Assembly (NCBI GenBank): GCA_002005505.1
Contig: KV908347.1
Location: 464,446-481,945 of the forward strand
Source of the DNA: Botryococcus braunii
Lineage: Eukaryota > Chlorophyta > Trebouxiophyceae
Direction of reading: 5' to 3'
Length of the DNA stretch: 17,500 bases
A program made the translations under genes and the position numbers. How positions within the stretch are numbered: the stretch's first letter is position 1; every line of letters starts with the position of its first letter. Positions 1 to 17,500 of the stretch are shown in pieces. The notes under the pieces are model-generated. The model was not told where the DNA came from. It searched no databases and saw only the letters and a list, made by a program, of their open reading frames with translations.

Positions 1-76
1 AAAGCGATTGTTGTCCCCTGTGCCTGATAGTGTTCTGTGCGTCGTGAGTGCCCGTCAGTTGAGTGTATGTGGGCGC

Positions 77-260
77 GTATGTGTGTGTGTGTGTGTATGT
101 GTGTGTGTCTGTGTGTGTGTTTGTGCGTGCGTGCGTGTGAGAGAGGAGGGAGGGAGGGAGAGATGGGGGTTGGGCTGGGGAAGGGTGGAGGGAGAGGGGG
201 AGAAGAGAGAGAGGGACAGGGCAGGGAGGAGGGGTTGAGATTGAGGGGGGGGGGACTGGG
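77..260. repeat. GT array followed by purine-rich tract
   Basis: Imperfect (GT)n from about 77 to 140, then a G/A-only run to about 260 containing a G9 block near 245. Lies downstream of gene M exon 7, so probably in its next intron. Nothing coding is seen in 1-681. Confidence 0.9.
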
Positions 261-681
261 GAGGGGAGAAAAATTAAAGTGGAGAGAATGATGGATAGCG
301 TATGCATGGAGGAGTTGGGGAAGAGAGGGGAAGAGCATTCCCCCGAATGTGCGCGTGTGGACTCGCATCCCCGTGTGCCAACAATGACCTTCTCTCTCGA
401 AAGCTCTACAGTATGTACTAATCTGTGTGTGACATCTGTGGCTCCCTTAGTCCTACAAGGGCCTGGAGGCATACCAGCATGTCTACATGTGTTGTGAAAA
501 AACACGTTCCGTGACAACATAGCATATTTTACGACTCACTCGTAACGTGCGGACACACATTGGGGATTCAGCCTTGAAAAGACGATCTGACGGCAGTGTT
601 TAGCAGCTAAGCATCCAACAGAAGCCACATATGGATCAAAATGGGGAACGAGCAAGCAGGGAAGGGGTTAGCAATTCGCAC

Positions 682-8535
<7,854 letters not shown>

Positions 8536-8717
8536 CCTAGACGTCGTGTGGTATGGGCCGCGTTGCTTGCTCCACGAACTAAGTCATATTTACAGCAGTC
8601 GATTGTCATATTCAACTGTTGTTTCCATCATACGAAAATCAAGAGGCATACCCTCTTCGAAAAGGTCGAAAGTGTCTGGCAACCGAGTTCGTCTCAAAGT
8701 ATACTCTTACGTACAAT

Positions 8718-8725
8718 CTTTTATG
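8718..8725 (-). promoter_or_regulatory. TATA-like element before gene M
   Basis: Minus strand reads CATAAAAG about 183 bases upstream of the exon 1 ATG. A plausible TATA box with a medium-length leader; short AT strings like this also occur by chance. Confidence 0.25.
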
Positions 8726-9614
8726 TAAGCCCTTAAGACATCAGTTTTAGTATTTAGCGAGCGGTCCGGATTTTCTTGAATCTGGGTAATCCGAAGATTG
8801 CAGTAGTATTCGATGCCGTTCCTGACGTCAGTCCAGACCCCGATGCCTCCCCTAGATAGACTTTGTTTGATTGAATTTTATCTTCTGAAGCTGCACTTTC
8901 TAAAGCTGCACCCCCTCGGTAAGTGGTGACTCGCTTTGTGCGCAGATGCCTGGTGTCGAGCTGTCTAAACTTCGAAGTTCACGGGAAGCCGCCTGAGATG
9001 ATTCGAATTTGGCGGGAGAGTTGATCAACTTGCCAACAGACAACGCGTCCCCGTCACGATGTTGGCTTCACACGGTGTTCCCGGGTCTTCAATTCGATCC
9101 ACATTTTCTCGGATGTCAAAAACAAACAGAGACACCAAGAAAATCATTACAAGGTATAAAAACACAAGCAAAATGGTTATTATTTTTCAACCCGTTTCTT
9201 GTGTAGTTTTTGTTTCTTCAAGTTCAGAAATTTGTGAAGTATATGACCACGAGAAGGAAAACAATCGGAAACGGGTTACCGGTAGTTGTCAGTGGGGGGG
9301 CGGGGGGTAACTTACCCACCAACCCCCCCCCCCCCAACACACACACTCACACACACACAATGCTTGGGACACACCTGCATATACGTGTACACCAAACAGG
9401 ACAGCAACATAGGTTGAACAACGTATTTGTTAATACCCCAGAACTGGACAACACCAAGCGCCCTTCCCCCTCCCTGGCCTTCCCCAATTTGCAAGCACGG
9501 TTACAACAAAAGAAACAAGACAAAACATATATGCTATATAGCAAATTTGAAGAGAATAAAAATGAAGTCAATTAACCCCAACAACAGCAGCGACATAACA
9601 CACACACACACACA

Positions 9615-9652
<38 letters not shown>

Positions 9653-10205
9653 GGCACGGACGCACACTTATATCACTGCTGGAAGCTGCACGGCGCGCGC
9701 ATGCCTAATCCCAGGCAATACTATGAGAAGGACTGCAAGAAATGATTTGTCCAATGAACACATAGGAAATTGCTTTGACATGAAATGTTCGGATTAGCCC
9801 AGACCTTGGCAGCGCCTGAGTGTTTCTTCTTTCTTTGGAAACCCTTCACTTCAATTATGTCATAGTGTCACACTACTTCATGAAGGTGATCACCCATAAC
9901 TTGTTTGACGACCGTCAAAATCCAAGAGTCACGTGTGCATGTCTCTTTTACTCCTATGCGTTTTATGTATGTACGCACTGCAGAAAGTAAGAGTGTGCAC
10001 GCATGGGCAGATTCCGAGGCAGGTACCCCATGCAATGTGGAGGCTTCATTTTTAGGCCACTCCTGGAGCCAAAAGCATTGCAGATGAAAACATCACGGTG
10101 AGTAGATTACCTATACACGTCAGGCTGTAACTACATCGGGGGCCTGAGACTGAAATACACTTTTCCTATAACTACAGCCTGGGTTGATGGGCTGGGTTGA
10201 TGTAA

Positions 10206-10226
10206 TTCTTTCTTTCTTTCTTTCTT
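10206..10226 (+). repeat. (CTTT)n
   Basis: About five perfect TTCT/CTTT units, preceded by a short direct duplication of GGGTTGATG (about 10183-10202). Confidence 0.85.
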
Positions 10227-11165
10227 TACAGCCTCTGGGCCCCCAAGGCTGATCAGCATTCGTAGGCAAACTAGAGGAAGATTCCAAGGCAAGATTCCCT
10301 ACTAGGACTGGAAAAATAGAATTCGTTGAAGATCAGTAAACACTAGTAAATGAGGGTAGCTGCACTGTACATGCTGCTAGAGTATTAGCAGGCTCAGTTT
10401 ACCTTCTTTTGACATTGTGGAATGCACTGGGCGGTTCCTCTGGCACTCTGTCGAGACTGAGAAAACGCAGAATTTCATCTTTCCCAGCAGAAAGCGGCCA
10501 AGAATGTCTTGAAAGTCCAGGATTTAATGGAAATTTCCAGTGTGAGCCCTCGAGGCAGTAGTGCATTGGCGTGGAATGTTCATGGATTGGGCGAACGTGT
10601 TGGGACCGTGCCTGTCGTTGCATGCCCATGGCGGGAAATCCAACTTAACCTCGATGTCCAAGAGTGGAATGGAAGTTGAGTCGCAGTCATCGAGTTTCGA
10701 AAGGAAGAAGAACCGCTGCGACTGCAAACCTCGCTGTAGTCGTCTTGGTGCACAGTCTGTTACTTAATCCTGTCTCTGCGAGGGTTCATCTTCACTCCAA
10801 ACACTTGACCGACACTCCGACTCACCATCTGCCGTCAGCGAGCGTCCGTCCCTTGCTACCATTGGGTGCAAGTAAAGCAGTTACTTGTAGGACATCTCTT
10901 GTAACTAGGTACATCCCATCACAGTCCCCAATATACTGAGCCTTGCCAGGATCGCGGACCTATATTTCACGATGGAGTGGATAGCGCCTCGTCGGTAAAA
11001 CTTTAATTCTTCTGATTTGGAAATTATGACGAGTTTCATCCAAAAAAGACGTTAGTCACACTTTTCGTGCGTATCCTTCCCTGTCATCTCTGGCACAGTT
11101 GTCGACGACTTTAACCGGCCTCTACTCCGAGTTAAGTACCATTGGAACCAGACACGGTCACGGCG

Positions 11166-11173
11166 CATAAATG
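11166..11173 (+). promoter_or_regulatory. TATA-like element before gene P
   Basis: CATAAATG about 205 bases upstream of the exon 1 ATG in a GC-balanced setting. Weak support by position only. Confidence 0.2.
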
Positions 11174-11377
11174 GCTTGCAGGTTCTCTCACTCCTGATTT
11201 TCCCATTAGAAACTCTTTGGCAGCCAAACTCCAGATTACAGAGCGTGGCAGCCCCTCTGGTGCGGCACGCAGATGTCGCATGGAATTCATCGATCGGATA
11301 TCCCTATTGCAAGAAGACTTTCATACCAGCTGAAAGTTACGGATTAGACCTCGGCTGTCATCCCATATTCAGCAAGG

Positions 11378-16839
<5,462 letters not shown>

Positions 16840-17082
16840 GTGAGAAGGTCCTACTTGCTGACCCTCAGGCTTTCATTGGCCTGTCCGATCCAGAAACCAT
16901 AGGAGCTCATGGAGCCTTGCATTCACCCAACTTCATCAGTGGTGGCCCCTGCTCTTGCCACGACACGTTCCAACACCGTCCTGTGGGATTTGTTATGTGT
17001 TGACACTCTAAATATGCGTTGCATCACGCCCCTGGATCTCGTAAGACCGCAATACCTTTCCCCACTCCATCCCACCTCGTCT

Positions 17083-17122
<40 letters not shown>

Positions 17123-17500
17123 GCTTATTATGAGTGTGAGCTCTACACAGTTGAGATAGATTGTCGTGGAAACTATGCGGCTTCACTGCATCATTGTCTC
17201 ACTAAACTCGGACTTACGCGTCGAGACGCACAACGTGTCTGTAGTTGTGCTACGAAGACGGCGCTGACCTGCAGCTACTATATTTTTCTTAAACGTAATA
17301 TCTCACTCTGGGAGGTATAAAGAAGTCCTGTTTCTTTTGTTTAACAATTTCTGTGTCCTCAGGAGTATTTGAATACTGAGGACAGTTACCAGAAGTGTTG
17401 CGATTTGTCAAACGTTTTCAACTTTTGGCAATTGTGGGAAGCATTTCATGCGCTCTTTCTCCTTAATACTAGGTTTAGCTTCCTGGGCGATACCTGCATA
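16840..17500 (+). other. Region after gene P exon 7, no supported exon
   Basis: Presumably the next intron. It has a (CT)n tract at 17092-17118 followed by AG dinucleotides that could be acceptors. A frame at about 17121-17320 is open (contains YYECELYTVEID) but its phase does not fit exon 7 and it shows no GH16 catalytic motif. Confidence 0.5.

Larger units (their letters stand above)
8536..11377. promoter_or_regulatory. Divergent intergenic region, probable two-way promoter
   Basis: No supported exon lies between the two opposed start codons. It is more AT-rich and less repetitive than the introns, with small CA arrays at about 9339-9360 and 9600-9650, a C run at 9324-9335, and a CTTT tetranucleotide repeat at 10206-10226. 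TATA-like strings sit roughly 180-210 bases before each ATG (see the separate entries). The open frames in it show no domain and no consistent splice signals. Shared regulation of the two glucanase genes is inference from layout only. Confidence 0.5.

Noticed and set aside
10664..10939. Plus frame with a hydrophobic stretch LAVVVLVHSLLLNPVSA resembling a signal peptide
   Set aside because: It has no ATG in frame (a stop lies just upstream) and no acceptor/donor pair that connects it to other exons with confidence.
17121..17320. Open frame with YTVEID, tempting as the GH16 catalytic ExDxxE exon
   Set aside because: The phase does not match exon 7, the residues around EID lack the usual W-P-x-S/A-G-E-I-D-I-x-E form, and no second Glu is in place.

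Overview
The window is eukaryotic nuclear DNA. It has no bacterial-type operons. Coding sequence occurs as short exons bounded by GT/AG splice sites, separated by introns and spacers packed with (CA/GT)n, (CT/GA)n and homopolymer arrays. Proline-rich SPPPAK-type linker sequence, GC-rich exons, donors of the GTGAG/GTGCG type and heavy microsatellite load suggest a green alga. A Dunaliella/volvocalean-type genome is my guess, but the organism is not proven by anything here.

By joining exons on reading frame, intron phase and protein motifs I find two divergent (head-to-head) genes for secreted family-16 glycoside hydrolases (GH16, laminarinase/beta-1,3-glucanase-like). Gene M runs leftwards on the minus strand from an ATG at 8535 through seven exons to about 682 and continues past the left edge. 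Gene P runs rightwards on the plus strand from an ATG at 11378 through seven exons to 16839 and continues past the right edge. About 2.8 kb without a supported gene lies between the two start codons and probably holds both promoters. Both genes lose the catalytic ExDxxE part of GH16 to the window edges.

Gene M encodes a hydrophobic N-terminus, a Gln/Glu-rich segment, two almost identical eight-cysteine modules on two tandem phase 1-1 exons (5693-5493 and 4323-4174), a Pro-rich linker (3420-3189), then the start of a GH16 domain (1808-1731 and a 29-nt microexon at 710-682). Gene P encodes a signal peptide, a Ser/Pro/Gly/Glu-rich linker without Cys modules, and then the GH16 N-terminal half (motifs [45 protein letters not shown]). 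The GH16 exons of M and P align, with shared intron positions and phases, so the genes are paralogues by duplication and inversion, with different N-terminal accessory regions.

The rest is intron or spacer: perfect dinucleotide tracts tens to over a hundred bases long, purine and poly-T/poly-G runs, one 39-bp minisatellite (15263-15495), and several CT...GA / GT...CA arrays in inverted arrangement. I see no rRNA, tRNA, CRISPR, or clear transposon. Exon boundaries are inferred by eye; no transcript evidence was available.
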